A stretch of 23,141 bases of DNA. Origin: Caldilinea sp. (lineage in GTDB: Bacteria; Chloroflexota; Anaerolineae; Caldilineales; Caldilineaceae). Positions 11,610 to 22,213 of this stretch are shown here, piece by piece. A model generated the notes under the pieces. That model did not search any database. It was not told the origin of the DNA and worked only from the letters and a program-made list of their open reading frames with translations. Location of the stretch: positions 1 through 23,141 of the forward strand of contig JANWYX010000438.1 in assembly GCA_025055055.1 (NCBI GenBank). The letters run 5' to 3'. The position numbers and the translations under genes are program-made. How positions within the stretch are numbered: position 1 is the first letter of the stretch; every line of letters begins with the position of its first letter.

Positions 11610-13016
11610 ATGTCTGCTCGCAGGGAGTCTATTCATGAAATTGCGATGAGTCGTCGAGAGTTGTTGCGTTGGACTGCCATTGCTTCGGCCGGTGCATTGC
11701 TTGCAGCGTGCGCCCCGGGAGCACTGCCTACTGCCGGAGAGTCCGCCCCTTCAAAGGCGAAAGTGCGAATCATTGCCACGACTCAGATGCCGATCAGCCA
11801 GTGGGAGCCGGCAATGCAGCGCGCGGTGGAACAACTGCCGGATATTGATTTGATGATCACCCAGACCAACATCAGCGAAGGTGGTTGGGCGGGCTACTCG
11901 GATCGCATCGTCACCCAGATCGCCGGCGGTGAACAATTGGATGTGATCATGATTGCGATTGAAGGACTGGGGCTGCTAACCGATAAAAAGATCTTGATGC
12001 CGCTTGACGATTACTTTCTGGCAGACCCCGCCGAAAAACAGATTTTAGAAACGGACATCCATCCCATACTGCGAGAGATGTTGCAGGTGGATGGGAAACA
12101 GATGGAGTATCCTTTCTCCTGGAACAATATGGTGTTGTACTACAACACGAAAATTTTCGAAGAGGAAGGAATTGAGCCTCCGTCAAAGGATTGGACATGG
12201 GAAGATTTTCTAGAGGTCTGCCTGAAGGTTGCAAGGGTCACAGGAGGGGCGGATGATCGTTATGCCTACTCCTTCTGGGGCTCCGGCATGTTCGGCATGG
12301 CAGCCTGGTATTTCAACAATGATACATCTCCGTTGAATGATTCATGGACTGCGTCTAACCTAATGGATCCCAAGGTGGCCGAAACGCTTCAATTCTTGGC
12401 GGATCTCATCTTGAAATACAAGGTTTCACCCAATCCACAAGGATGGGAGGAATGGGCGCAATTTCATGCCGGCCACCTTGTGATGCGCACTTGTGGGCGA
12501 TGGTGCATTTCCGGTTCTCTCAATGAAGGTTTCACCACCTATGATCTTCAATATCAACCCCACCGCTCCGGGCCGTTCAAAACTGTGGTTGGGACCGATG
12601 GTTGGGGAATTTCCACCTCTACGAAAACTCCGGACGAGGCATGGACCGTGGTGAAATTTCTATCCAACAAAGATGCATCGATTGACATGACCAAGGCCGG
12701 GGGCAACATTCCCGCTCTCCGCTCGGTGGCCGAAATGCCCATCTTCGCCGAATATGGACCGCCGAACACGGCAATCTTCTATGAGTCGCTAGATTTTGCC
12801 AAGACGGTGCCCTCCCCTAAAAACTTCAACATCATTGACCCAATTCTAAATCGTCACTATCAGACAATTTGGAACGGTGAAAAGAGCGTGGAGGAGGCAC
12901 TCATTGCAGCGCATGCAGAGGTGACAGCAGAGATGGAGAAATTGCAGGCAGGAAGAGCTTCCTTCGCCAGCGCAGGTCTTGGCACTCTTGCCATGGCGTG
13001 CGGATGCGGCCAGTAG
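11610..13016 (+). CDS. Sugar ABC transporter substrate-binding lipoprotein (Tat-type signal)
   Basis: 468 aa, extracellular family-1 solute-binding protein. The signal sequence has a twin-arginine motif SRRELLR followed by a hydrophobic stretch and lipobox LLAAC, so it should be Tat-exported and lipid-anchored. The mature part shows usual family blocks: DVIMIAIEG, LMPLDDYF, YPFSWNNMVLYYNTKIFEEE, WTWEDFLEVCLKVA, GWGISTSTKTPDEAWTVVKF, and a C-terminal GEKSVEEALIAAHAEVTAEM. The start is the ATG at 11610 with AAAGGAGG at 8 nt, rather than the in-frame ATG at 11562 which has none. An oddity: the extreme C terminus is MACGCGQ, with two cysteines. It follows lacI by 54 bp, and a hairpin separates it from the permeases, which suits higher expression of the binding protein. 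Confidence 0.94.
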   Translation: MSARRESIHEIAMSRRELLRWTAIASAGALLAACAPGALPTAGESAPSKAKVRIIATTQMPISQWEPAMQRAVEQLPDIDLMITQTNISEGGWAGYSDRIVTQIAGGEQLDVIMIAIEGLGLLTDKKILMPLDDYFLADPAEKQILETDIHPILREMLQVDGKQMEYPFSWNNMVLYYNTKIFEEEGIEPPSKDWTWEDFLEVCLKVARVTGGADDRYAYSFWGSGMFGMAAWYFNNDTSPLNDSWTASNLMDPKVAETLQFLADLILKYKVSPNPQGWEEWAQFHAGHLVMRTCGRWCISGSLNEGFTTYDLQYQPHRSGPFKTVVGTDGWGISTSTKTPDEAWTVVKFLSNKDASIDMTKAGGNIPALRSVAEMPIFAEYGPPNTAIFYESLDFAKTVPSPKNFNIIDPILNRHYQTIWNGEKSVEEALIAAHAEVTAEMEKLQAGRASFASAGLGTLAMACGCGQ

Positions 13017-13034
13017 GGTTCAACTTGTCTTGAG

Positions 13035-13100
13035 GCTCTGGCGCACTGCATCGAATTTTGGCTGCAGGATGTAATGTAGCAACGACGCATGCGCCAGAGC
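13035..13100 (+). promoter_or_regulatory. Intercistronic hairpin between binding protein and permease
   Basis: GCTCTGGCGCA (13035-13045) and TGCGCCAGAGC (13090-13100) are perfect 11-bp inverted copies with a 44-nt loop. No T run follows. The position is that of mRNA-stabilising or attenuating stem-loops in sugar ABC operons such as malE-malF. Confidence 0.55.
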
Positions 13101-13148
13101 ATAGGGCTGAGCGGCATTTGGCGAGAATGCAAATTCTCCAAAAGGGGG

Positions 13149-14108
13149 ATGAAGAACTTGGCGACTACAGCAGATCATCGGTACGACGCTTCTGTAGCGA
13201 AGAAAAAACATACCATCTCTAAATGGTCGACGAATCGGACGCAAGAGATTGTCGCTGGCTATCTTTTCATTGCTCCGGCGTTCATCTCATTGTTTATTTT
13301 TCTTGTCGTGCCCATTCTAGCCTCATTTGTTCTTGTTTTTATGCGATATGACGTGCTTTCTCCGCCTTCATGGAACGGCTTTGAAAATTTAAGTCAACTA
13401 TCCAGGGATGGGCGCCTGCAACAGGTGTATTGGAACACGTTCCGGTTCGTAGTGTTTGCCACGTTTTTCAACAACCTACTTGGACTGTTGCTGGCAATGG
13501 GCGTCAATCGCGCCATGCCTTCGATTATCAAATACCTACTCCGTACAGCGTTGTTCTTTCCTGTGCTTACGACGACCGCCTCCCTGGCTTTGGTTTGGAA
13601 TTTTCTGTTGACTCAGGATCGAGGTGTTGTCAATTATCTGTTGCAACAGGTGGGACTGCCGTCGGTGCCCTGGCTAAGCAGTTCCTCGTGGGCGATGGTT
13701 TCGGTTGTCATGTTCGATGTGTGGCGCGCGTGTGGTTTTCTCATGGTCATCTATTTGGCGGGCTTGCAGGCGATTCCAGAAGTCTTGTACGAAGCCGCTG
13801 CAATCGATGGGGCCGGTCAACTGCAAAGAATGCGTTATATCACCTTGCCCTTAATTTCTCCGACGGCTTTCTTTGCAATCATTATCTCGATTATCGGAGC
13901 AGCCCAAGTCTTCGACAATGTTTGGGTGCTGACCGGCGGAGGCCCCGGAGATGCAACCAGATTGATTGTACTTTATGTTTATGAAATCGGCTTTAAACGA
14001 TTTGAGATGGGGTACGCCGCCGCAGTTTCATTGACGCTTTTTGCGATACTGGTCGTTTTAACATTGCTTCAGTTTCGTCTTTCTCGTCGTTGGGTGCATT
14101 ACGATTGA
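13149..14108 (+). CDS. Sugar ABC transporter permease (MalF/UgpA type)
   Basis: 319 aa inner-membrane subunit with six predicted transmembrane segments, starting at IVAGYLFIAPAFISLFIFLV. The EAA loop that contacts the ATPase is clear: EAAAIDGAGQLQRMRYITLP. 'VLTGGGPGDAT' near the end is also typical of MalF/UgpA permeases. The start is uncertain. ATG 13149 directly follows AAAGGGGG, which is too close. A TTG at 13158 would have that site at a normal distance, and an ATG at 13089 lies inside the intercistronic hairpin. Partner of the next gene; no ATP-binding subunit is encoded in the operon. Confidence 0.93.
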   Translation: MKNLATTADHRYDASVAKKKHTISKWSTNRTQEIVAGYLFIAPAFISLFIFLVVPILASFVLVFMRYDVLSPPSWNGFENLSQLSRDGRLQQVYWNTFRFVVFATFFNNLLGLLLAMGVNRAMPSIIKYLLRTALFFPVLTTTASLALVWNFLLTQDRGVVNYLLQQVGLPSVPWLSSSSWAMVSVVMFDVWRACGFLMVIYLAGLQAIPEVLYEAAAIDGAGQLQRMRYITLPLISPTAFFAIIISIIGAAQVFDNVWVLTGGGPGDATRLIVLYVYEIGFKRFEMGYAAAVSLTLFAILVVLTLLQFRLSRRWVHYD

Positions 14109-14113
14109 TGCCT

Positions 14114-14128
14114 GGAAAGTGAGTTTCC
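14114..14128 (+). promoter_or_regulatory. Small stem over the ribosome site of the second permease
   Basis: GGAAA (14114-14118) and TTTCC (14124-14128) flank GTGAG and end one base before the ATG at 14130. The only SD-like bases lie in this small stem, so translation may depend on ribosomes arriving from the upstream gene. Confidence 0.25.
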
Positions 14129-14129
14129 C

Positions 14130-15020
14130 ATGTCGATTCTCCAGGATGCTTCACCCCATCCTTCCAGAATTTCGAGATTTTTTCAGATGTTCCGAGTTTT
14201 TCTGGGGGAAACCGTCATATGGACCTTTTTAATCGTTATGGCGATCATTGAATTCGCACCGATCAGTTGGATTCTCGCCACATCGCTTCGCAACCCTTCA
14301 GAATCTTTCAAATTGCCGCCAGACTTCTGGCCTACATCTTTCCATTGGCAGAATTATCTCGCCGTCATTAATTCACCGCAGATCAATTTTCTGCTTTTCT
14401 TCTGGAATAGCCTAAAAATTGCGCTGATGACAACTTTGGCGCAGTTGCTCACTTGCTCGATGGCCGCTTTTTCATTTGCGCGCCTTCGCTATCCAGGACG
14501 CGATCTTATTTTCTTTCTTTTTCTCTCGTCGCTCATGGTGCCGGCGACGGTTATCATGATTCCCACCTTTATTTTGATCCGAATGCTGGGGCTTTTGGAT
14601 AGTCATTGGGCATTGATTTTGCCTGCTACAACGAGCGCTTTCGGCGTTTTTCTTCTGCGGCAAGCATTTATGGGGATCCCATCCGAATTGTTCGACGCCG
14701 CCAAAATTGATGGAGCCGGCTATTGGAGAATGTACTGGCAGATTGCCTTGCCGCTTGTAGGCCCGGCTTTGTCTGCGCTGGCAATCTTTACGTTTCTGGG
14801 TTCGTGGAATAACTTTCTAGGGCCCATCCTTTATCTACGAAGTTGGGACAACTACACCTTTCCAATTGCAATTGTGATGTTGAGCGGCTACATGGGAACG
14901 GGGAATCGCGCTCATGTTCTTGCAGCGGTCATGATTTCGATTTTACCTGTGCTCCTCTTTTTCTTAATGGCTCAACGCTTCGTAATTCGAGGCATAGCGG
15001 TTACCGGTTTAAAAGGATAA
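14130..15020 (+). CDS. Sugar ABC transporter permease (MalG/UgpE type)
   Basis: 296 aa, second inner-membrane subunit, six predicted helices. The EAA-type loop DAAKIDGAGYWRMYWQIALP is intact, and the C-terminal 'FVIRGIAVTGLKG' is the usual MalG/UgpE ending that approaches the translocation path. It begins 21 nt after the first permease; GGAAAGTGAG upstream is a weak ribosome site. Together with the binding protein it forms a CUT1-type importer. The missing ATPase is probably a shared MsmK/MalK-type protein encoded elsewhere (known for other CUT1 systems, inferred here). Confidence 0.95.
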   Translation: MSILQDASPHPSRISRFFQMFRVFLGETVIWTFLIVMAIIEFAPISWILATSLRNPSESFKLPPDFWPTSFHWQNYLAVINSPQINFLLFFWNSLKIALMTTLAQLLTCSMAAFSFARLRYPGRDLIFFLFLSSLMVPATVIMIPTFILIRMLGLLDSHWALILPATTSAFGVFLLRQAFMGIPSELFDAAKIDGAGYWRMYWQIALPLVGPALSALAIFTFLGSWNNFLGPILYLRSWDNYTFPIAIVMLSGYMGTGNRAHVLAAVMISILPVLLFFLMAQRFVIRGIAVTGLKG

Positions 15021-15127
15021 ATAATAAATAGATGAAAAAGGATGGCCGGTGGTTGTCCTCATCATTTAGACTATCAATTAGACTTGACGTCTTCTGATAA
15101 CACAGCCAAGTTTGCTGCATATTCTAT

Positions 15128-16198
15128 ATGGCGCCCCGTTTAATTTTACTCGGTGGATTTTTAGGAGCCGGAAAAACAACTCTGGCGTTGACATCCGCTC
15201 AAAGGTTGATAACACGCGGATTCTGTGTTGGGCTCATTACAAACGATCAAGGAAGTGAATTGGTGGATACAGCTCTGCTCAAGCAAACCCCAATCGCTGT
15301 CGTCGAAATAGGTGGAGGATGTTTTTGTTGTCGATATCCAGATCTACTGAAAGCGCTGGACGAAATGGTGCGTCAGGTGAGCCCTGACGTTATATTTGCT
15401 GAGGCTGTTGGAAGTTGCACAGATATCGTCTCCACTGTAATTCGTCCATTGCTCGCTCAACGCTCCTCGTTCTATGACATTGCCCCTCTCACAATTGCAT
15501 ACGACCCGTTGCGCAACATCGAGCATTTCTCCGACGAAGTTCGCTATGTCTTTCACCAGCAGGTCAAGGAAGCTGAGGCGATCGTTTTGACAAAACAAGA
15601 CATTCCAACAGCCGCCGAAAGAAGAGAAACGCTTCGAGCTGTGGCCGAAAGGTATGGTATAGATAAAGTTTTTCCACTTTCCTCTGTGACCGGCGAAGGT
15701 GTGAACGAGTGGCTAGATTTTATGCTCACTTCAACAGCCGGCGCCACCAAAAAGATCGATGTCGATTATACAACATATGCAGCAGGGGAAGCGGCTCTGG
15801 GGTGGCTAAATGCGGTCGGCGAACTTACGTCGAATCAGGAGTTTTCTCCATGCAACTGGGCTACCCATTTACTGTATATGATGGATAACGCCTTGAGTGC
15901 CCATAACGCGCCAATAGCCCATTTGAAAATCTACTTTCGCACGGAAAACGATGAAAGCTACAAGGCGAGCCTCACAGAATCTGGAGGATCGGTCCGATGG
16001 GATTTGAAATCGACGGGGCAAAATGCCTCTCGGTTGACGTTCGTGTTCAATGCTCGCGTGCAATCGTCCCCTGTTTTATTGGAAAGCGTTGTGCGCCACG
16101 TTTTTGCGGAACTATCCCCCTTCCCGGAATTTGCATACAAGTTTACTCGCCTTGAATGTTTTCATCCGTCGGCGCCTCAACCGACGCATCGAATGTGA
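15128..16198 (+). CDS. CobW/P47K-type (COG0523, G3E family) GTPase
   Basis: 356 aa. Walker A GGFLGAGKTT (9-18), ND after the first strand, the COG0523 metal-site motif CxCC as GGGCFCC (C65, C67, C68), Walker-B/switch region DVIFAEAVGSCTD, and the G4 guanine motif as TKQD in place of NKxD. Family members are GTP-driven metal chaperones or enzyme activators (for example P47K near nitrile hydratase). The C-terminal half is not a recognisable CobW_C domain; it reads 'LGWLNAVGELTS...IAHLKIYFRTEN...RLTFVFNARV', as I recall for P47K-like proteins. No His-rich metal tail is seen. No good ribosome site precedes the ATG, but the domain begins immediately, so the start is likely right. It sits 107 bp after the permease and 39 bp before the glycosidase, clearly within the operon. 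Its job there is unknown; activating or metallating the neighbouring glycosidase is one possibility. Confidence 0.88.
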   Translation: MAPRLILLGGFLGAGKTTLALTSAQRLITRGFCVGLITNDQGSELVDTALLKQTPIAVVEIGGGCFCCRYPDLLKALDEMVRQVSPDVIFAEAVGSCTDIVSTVIRPLLAQRSSFYDIAPLTIAYDPLRNIEHFSDEVRYVFHQQVKEAEAIVLTKQDIPTAAERRETLRAVAERYGIDKVFPLSSVTGEGVNEWLDFMLTSTAGATKKIDVDYTTYAAGEAALGWLNAVGELTSNQEFSPCNWATHLLYMMDNALSAHNAPIAHLKIYFRTENDESYKASLTESGGSVRWDLKSTGQNASRLTFVFNARVQSSPVLLESVVRHVFAELSPFPEFAYKFTRLECFHPSAPQPTHRM

Positions 16199-16237
16199 AA
16201 CAAAACATCTCAATCCAGCCAACCAACGAGGCTCTCA

Positions 16238-18886
<2,649 letters not shown>

Positions 18887-18905
18887 AGTTTCTATGAAGC
18901 CGGCC

Positions 18906-18938
18906 ACCTTCCAAGCAACTTGAAGTTGCTTGGAAGGT
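18906..18938 (+). terminator. Long perfect hairpin ending the sugar operon
   Basis: Two perfect 16-nt arms (18906-18921 and 18923-18938; ACCTTCCAAGCAACTT and its complement) with one central base, folding to a stem of about 13-14 bp with a small loop. It lies 19 bp after the glycosidase stop. The tail is CTTATCC rather than a clean T run, so it may terminate weakly or act as an mRNA 3' stabiliser. Confidence 0.75.
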
Positions 18939-19002
18939 CTTATCCTACGCCTAATATCATCCGCTGCGTAACTTCTTCATCTTTTTAAATCTCTTTCCAG
19001 AT

Positions 19003-19032
19003 TTGACAATTCTCTTTCGACATCACTACAAT
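19003..19032 (+). promoter_or_regulatory. Promoter of the aco operon
   Basis: TTGACA (19003-19008), 18-bp spacer, TACAAT (19027-19032). It lies about 100 bp before the acoX-like start, in the AT-rich gap after the sugar operon. The long leader could hold regulatory sites, but I see no clear repeat there. Confidence 0.65.
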
Positions 19033-19135
19033 GAAATAGTTCCAGCCATAAATTTTTTAAAATTGAATTGCCCGGTCAACCCATTCATCGCAGCGATACT
19101 GCCCAGCGCCGGGCCTGATAAGAAAGTTTAAAGCC

Positions 19136-20155
19136 ATGACGGTCGTTGGCATCATCGCCAATCCGGCGGCCGGCCGCGACATTCGCCGTTTGGTGGCGCA
19201 CGCGTCGGTCTTCGACAACAACGAGAAGGTCAACATCGTGCGCCGCGCCCTGTTGGGGCTGGAGGCGGCAGGTGTAAGGCAGGTCTGGCTCATGCCCGAC
19301 GCCTACGACATCGGCCGTAAGGCGCTCGACAACTTACGCCTCGATCTGGATGTGCGATGGGTCGAGATGTCTCCCCGCTTTGAGGAAAGCGATTCCTTCG
19401 AGGCTACCGCCCGCATGGTGGAAGCCGGCGCACGCACGCTGATCACGCTTGGCGGCGACGGCACCAACCGCGCCGTCGCAAAAGCATGCGGCACCATCCC
19501 CCTGATGCCGATCTCCACCGGTACCAACAACGCGTTTCCGTTCATGGTCGAAGGCACGCTCGCCGGCCTCGCCGCCGGGCTGACGGCCATGGGCATGGTT
19601 CCTCTGGAAACGGCGACGACTTCCACCAAACGCATCGAGCTTTGGCGCAATGGAAAGTTAGAAGAGATTGCTCTAGTCGACGCCGTCGTCTATCGAGAAC
19701 GGTTCATCGCCTCGCGCGCCATCTGGCGCCTGGACGAGGTGAAACTGGCCGTATTCACCCGCGCCGAGCCCTGGAACATCGGCCTCTCTGCAATCGGCGG
19801 CTATTTGGAGACGACGCCGCTCGCCGCAGACGAAGGGCTATACGTTGAGATTGGCGAGGGCGGTTGCGAAGTCTTGGCGCCGGTTGCGCCCGGCCTGATT
19901 CACCCGGTGAAGGTGGCGGCCCACCGCCGTGTGCGGCTGGAGGAGCGCATCGTCGTGGACTGCGCTCCTGCCCTCATTGCACTCGACGGTGAACGCAAGG
20001 TCATGCTTAAGGCGGGTGAGCCGATCGAACTGTGCGTGACTGCCTCTGGGCCGCTCGTCATTGATATGCGACGGACGTTGCGCTATGCGGCCGCTGTGGG
20101 CGCCTTCATCCGTGCATCCTTCCCCACCGATGGAAAGGCGTTGCGATCTTCGTGA
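19136..20155 (+). CDS. acoX: AcoX-like protein (NAD-kinase fold) of the acetoin operon
   Basis: 339 aa. The NAD-kinase/diacylglycerol-kinase fold signature is present: GGDGTN (106-111) and STGTNNAFPF (127-136). The start GIIANPAAGRDIRRLVAHAS is characteristic of AcoX/ATP-NAD kinase-like proteins found beside acetoin dehydrogenase genes. Their biochemical role is still unsettled; the family is not needed for E1-E2-E3 activity in vitro as far as is known. The ATG at 19136 has only a poor AAGAAAG upstream, but the family start matches. 33 bp separate it from the E1 alpha gene, so it leads the operon. High GC and codon use return to the genome norm here, unlike the sugar operon before it. Confidence 0.85.
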   Translation: MTVVGIIANPAAGRDIRRLVAHASVFDNNEKVNIVRRALLGLEAAGVRQVWLMPDAYDIGRKALDNLRLDLDVRWVEMSPRFEESDSFEATARMVEAGARTLITLGGDGTNRAVAKACGTIPLMPISTGTNNAFPFMVEGTLAGLAAGLTAMGMVPLETATTSTKRIELWRNGKLEEIALVDAVVYRERFIASRAIWRLDEVKLAVFTRAEPWNIGLSAIGGYLETTPLAADEGLYVEIGEGGCEVLAPVAPGLIHPVKVAAHRRVRLEERIVVDCAPALIALDGERKVMLKAGEPIELCVTASGPLVIDMRRTLRYAAAVGAFIRASFPTDGKALRSS

Positions 20156-20188
20156 AATGGTTCCTATGTTCAGAAGCGGAGGAAGAAA

Positions 20189-21178
20189 ATGAACCTTACC
20201 AAAGAACACTTGTTGGCCATGTATCGACAGATGTGGACCATCCGTCATTTTGAAGATGAGATGGCCGCCGCCTACATGGAGGGCAAGACGCCTGCGTTTG
20301 ACATCGGCTCTGGGCCTGTGCCGGGCGAGATGCACCTCGCCGCCGGGCAGGAGCCGGTCGCCGTCGGCACGTGCATGCATTTGCGCAAGGAGGACACCGT
20401 TGTCGGCACGCATCGTCCGCATCATTTTGCTATCGCCAAAGGCATCGAGCTGAACAAGCTGGCCGCCGAAATCTTCGGCAAGGAGAGCGGCCTCGGCAAG
20501 GGCAAGGGCGGCCACATGCATCTCTTCGACGTCGAACATAAGTTCAGTTGCAGCGGCATCGTCGGCGCCAGCTTCCCGCCCGCCTGTGGCGCCGCGCTCG
20601 CCGCCAAAAAGATGGGCAAAGATTGGGTGGCGGTCGCCTTCGCCGGCGAAGGCGCGGCAAATCAAGGTTCATTTCATGAAGCGCTGAATCTAGCTGCGCT
20701 GTGGAAGCTGCCGGTGATTTTCATCATCGAGGACAATTCGTGGGCGATCTCAGTCTCCAAACGCCAGTCCACCGCCATCCCCGACAACAGCCAGCGCGCG
20801 GCAGGCTATGGCATCCCCGGTGTGCGCGTGGACGAAAACGACGTGCTGGCCGTCTATGAGGTCGTCGGAGAGGCGGTGCAGCGCGCCCGCCGAGGAGAAG
20901 GCCCCAGCCTGATCGAGGTGAAGACCGACCGCCTCTATGGCCATTTCCAAGGCGATCCGGAGCTGTATCGCCCCAAAGACGAGGTGCCGACCTTGCGCGC
21001 CAATGATCCGATCCTGCGATTCGGAAAGCAGTTGTTGGAACAGGGCTTCGCAACCCAGTCCGACCTGGATGCAGCGCGCGAGGCTGCGAAGGCGGACGTT
21101 GACGCAGCCTTCGCATTTGCGCGTCAGAGTCCCTATCCGGCGCCGGAAAGTGCGCTCGAAGATGTATTTGTATCTTGA
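20189..21178 (+). CDS. acoA: Acetoin/2-oxo-acid dehydrogenase E1 alpha subunit
   Basis: 329 aa, thiamine-diphosphate-dependent subunit that, with E1 beta, cleaves acetoin (or decarboxylates a 2-oxo acid) and passes the acyl group to E2 lipoate. The ThDP motif is GEGAANQGSFHEALNLAALW (153-172) ending in EDNSWAISV, with Glu in place of the more common Asp of GDGA. Family blocks THRPHHFAIAKG, GKGKGGHMHLFD and IVGASFP are all present. GGAGGAAGAAA lies just before the ATG. The choice of acetoin over pyruvate or branched-chain acids rests on the adjacent acoX-like gene, so the substrate is moderately sure while the enzyme class is certain. Confidence 0.92.
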   Translation: MNLTKEHLLAMYRQMWTIRHFEDEMAAAYMEGKTPAFDIGSGPVPGEMHLAAGQEPVAVGTCMHLRKEDTVVGTHRPHHFAIAKGIELNKLAAEIFGKESGLGKGKGGHMHLFDVEHKFSCSGIVGASFPPACGAALAAKKMGKDWVAVAFAGEGAANQGSFHEALNLAALWKLPVIFIIEDNSWAISVSKRQSTAIPDNSQRAAGYGIPGVRVDENDVLAVYEVVGEAVQRARRGEGPSLIEVKTDRLYGHFQGDPELYRPKDEVPTLRANDPILRFGKQLLEQGFATQSDLDAAREAAKADVDAAFAFARQSPYPAPESALEDVFVS

Positions 21179-21198
21179 AACGACGGGGAGAAGCAACG

Positions 21199-22209
21199 AT
21201 GACAAACGAACGAGAATTGACGATGGCCAAGGCGATCGCCGAGGCGATCGATCAAGAGATGGAACGCGACGAACGCGTCTTCGTGATGGGCGAGGACGTC
21301 GGCATCTACGGCGGCATCTTCGGCGCCACGCAAGGGTTGTACGAAAAATACGGCCCCGAGCGCGTGATGGACACCCCAATTTCCGAGACGGCCTTCATCG
21401 GGGCGGCCACCGGAGCGGCCGCTGAGGGAATGCGCCCAATCGTCGAGCTGATGTTTGTGGACTTCTTCGGCGTCTGCATGGATCAGATCTACAACCATCT
21501 GGCCAAAAATACCTACATGTCCGGCGGACATGCGCGCTATCCTGTCGTGCTCACAACCGCCATCGGCGGCGGCTACAACGACGCTGCACAGCACTCCCAG
21601 TGTCTGTATGGTCTGTTCGCCCATGTGCCGGGGTTGAAGATCGTCGTGCCTTCCACCGCCTACGACGCCAAAGGGCTGATGATCTCGGCGATCCGCGACG
21701 ACAACCCCGTCATGTATTTCTTCCACAAAGGTCTGATGGGGTTGGGCTGGATGAAATATCACCCTCGTTCGGTGACGCCGGTGCCTGAAGCGCCTTACAC
21801 GATTCCTTTCGGCCAGGCCGACGTCAAACGCACGGGAAAGGACGTAACGATCGTGAGCTTGGCGATGATGGTGCATCGCGCTCTGGACGCCGCCGAAGAG
21901 CTGGCGAAAGAGGGCATCGAAGCGGAAGTGATCGACCTGCGCACGCTGGTGCCGCTCGACAAGGAGGCGGTGGTGAATTCGGTCAAGAAGACCCATCGCT
22001 TGCTGGTCGTGGATGAGGATTACCACAGTTTCGGCATGACAGGAGAGATCGCCGCGATCGTCGCCGAGGAGGCGCTTGATTATCTCGACGCACCGATCCG
22101 CCGCCTGGCCGTGCCCGACGTGCCCATTCCCTACAGTCGCCCGCTCGAACAGTTTGTGTTGCCCAGCGCCGAGCGAATTGCCGCAACTGTGCGCAGCATG
22201 ATGGGGTGA
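21199..22209 (+). CDS. acoB: Acetoin/2-oxo-acid dehydrogenase E1 beta subunit
   Basis: 336 aa, partner of E1 alpha in the alpha2beta2 E1 enzyme. The family start is clear (ELTMAKAIAEAIDQEMERDE, VFVMGEDVGIYGGIFGATQG), then DTPISETAFIGAATGAAAEG, the transketolase-like pyrimidine region, and a C-terminal domain (EVIDLRTLVPLDKEAVVNSV, VVDEDYHSFGMTGEIAAIV). The start is the ATG at 21199 with GGGGAG at 8 nt; an in-frame TTG at 21175 overlapping the acoA stop is less likely. It overlaps neither neighbour, and the next gene begins 4 nt after its stop. Confidence 0.93.
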   Translation: MTNERELTMAKAIAEAIDQEMERDERVFVMGEDVGIYGGIFGATQGLYEKYGPERVMDTPISETAFIGAATGAAAEGMRPIVELMFVDFFGVCMDQIYNHLAKNTYMSGGHARYPVVLTTAIGGGYNDAAQHSQCLYGLFAHVPGLKIVVPSTAYDAKGLMISAIRDDNPVMYFFHKGLMGLGWMKYHPRSVTPVPEAPYTIPFGQADVKRTGKDVTIVSLAMMVHRALDAAEELAKEGIEAEVIDLRTLVPLDKEAVVNSVKKTHRLLVVDEDYHSFGMTGEIAAIVAEEALDYLDAPIRRLAVPDVPIPYSRPLEQFVLPSAERIAATVRSMMG

Positions 22210-22213
22210 GCCG

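Noticed and set aside
21133..22026. 297-codon minus-strand frame opposite acoB
   Set aside because: Shadow of a clear E1 beta gene; its composition (His, Asp, Arg rich) is that of a complementary frame.
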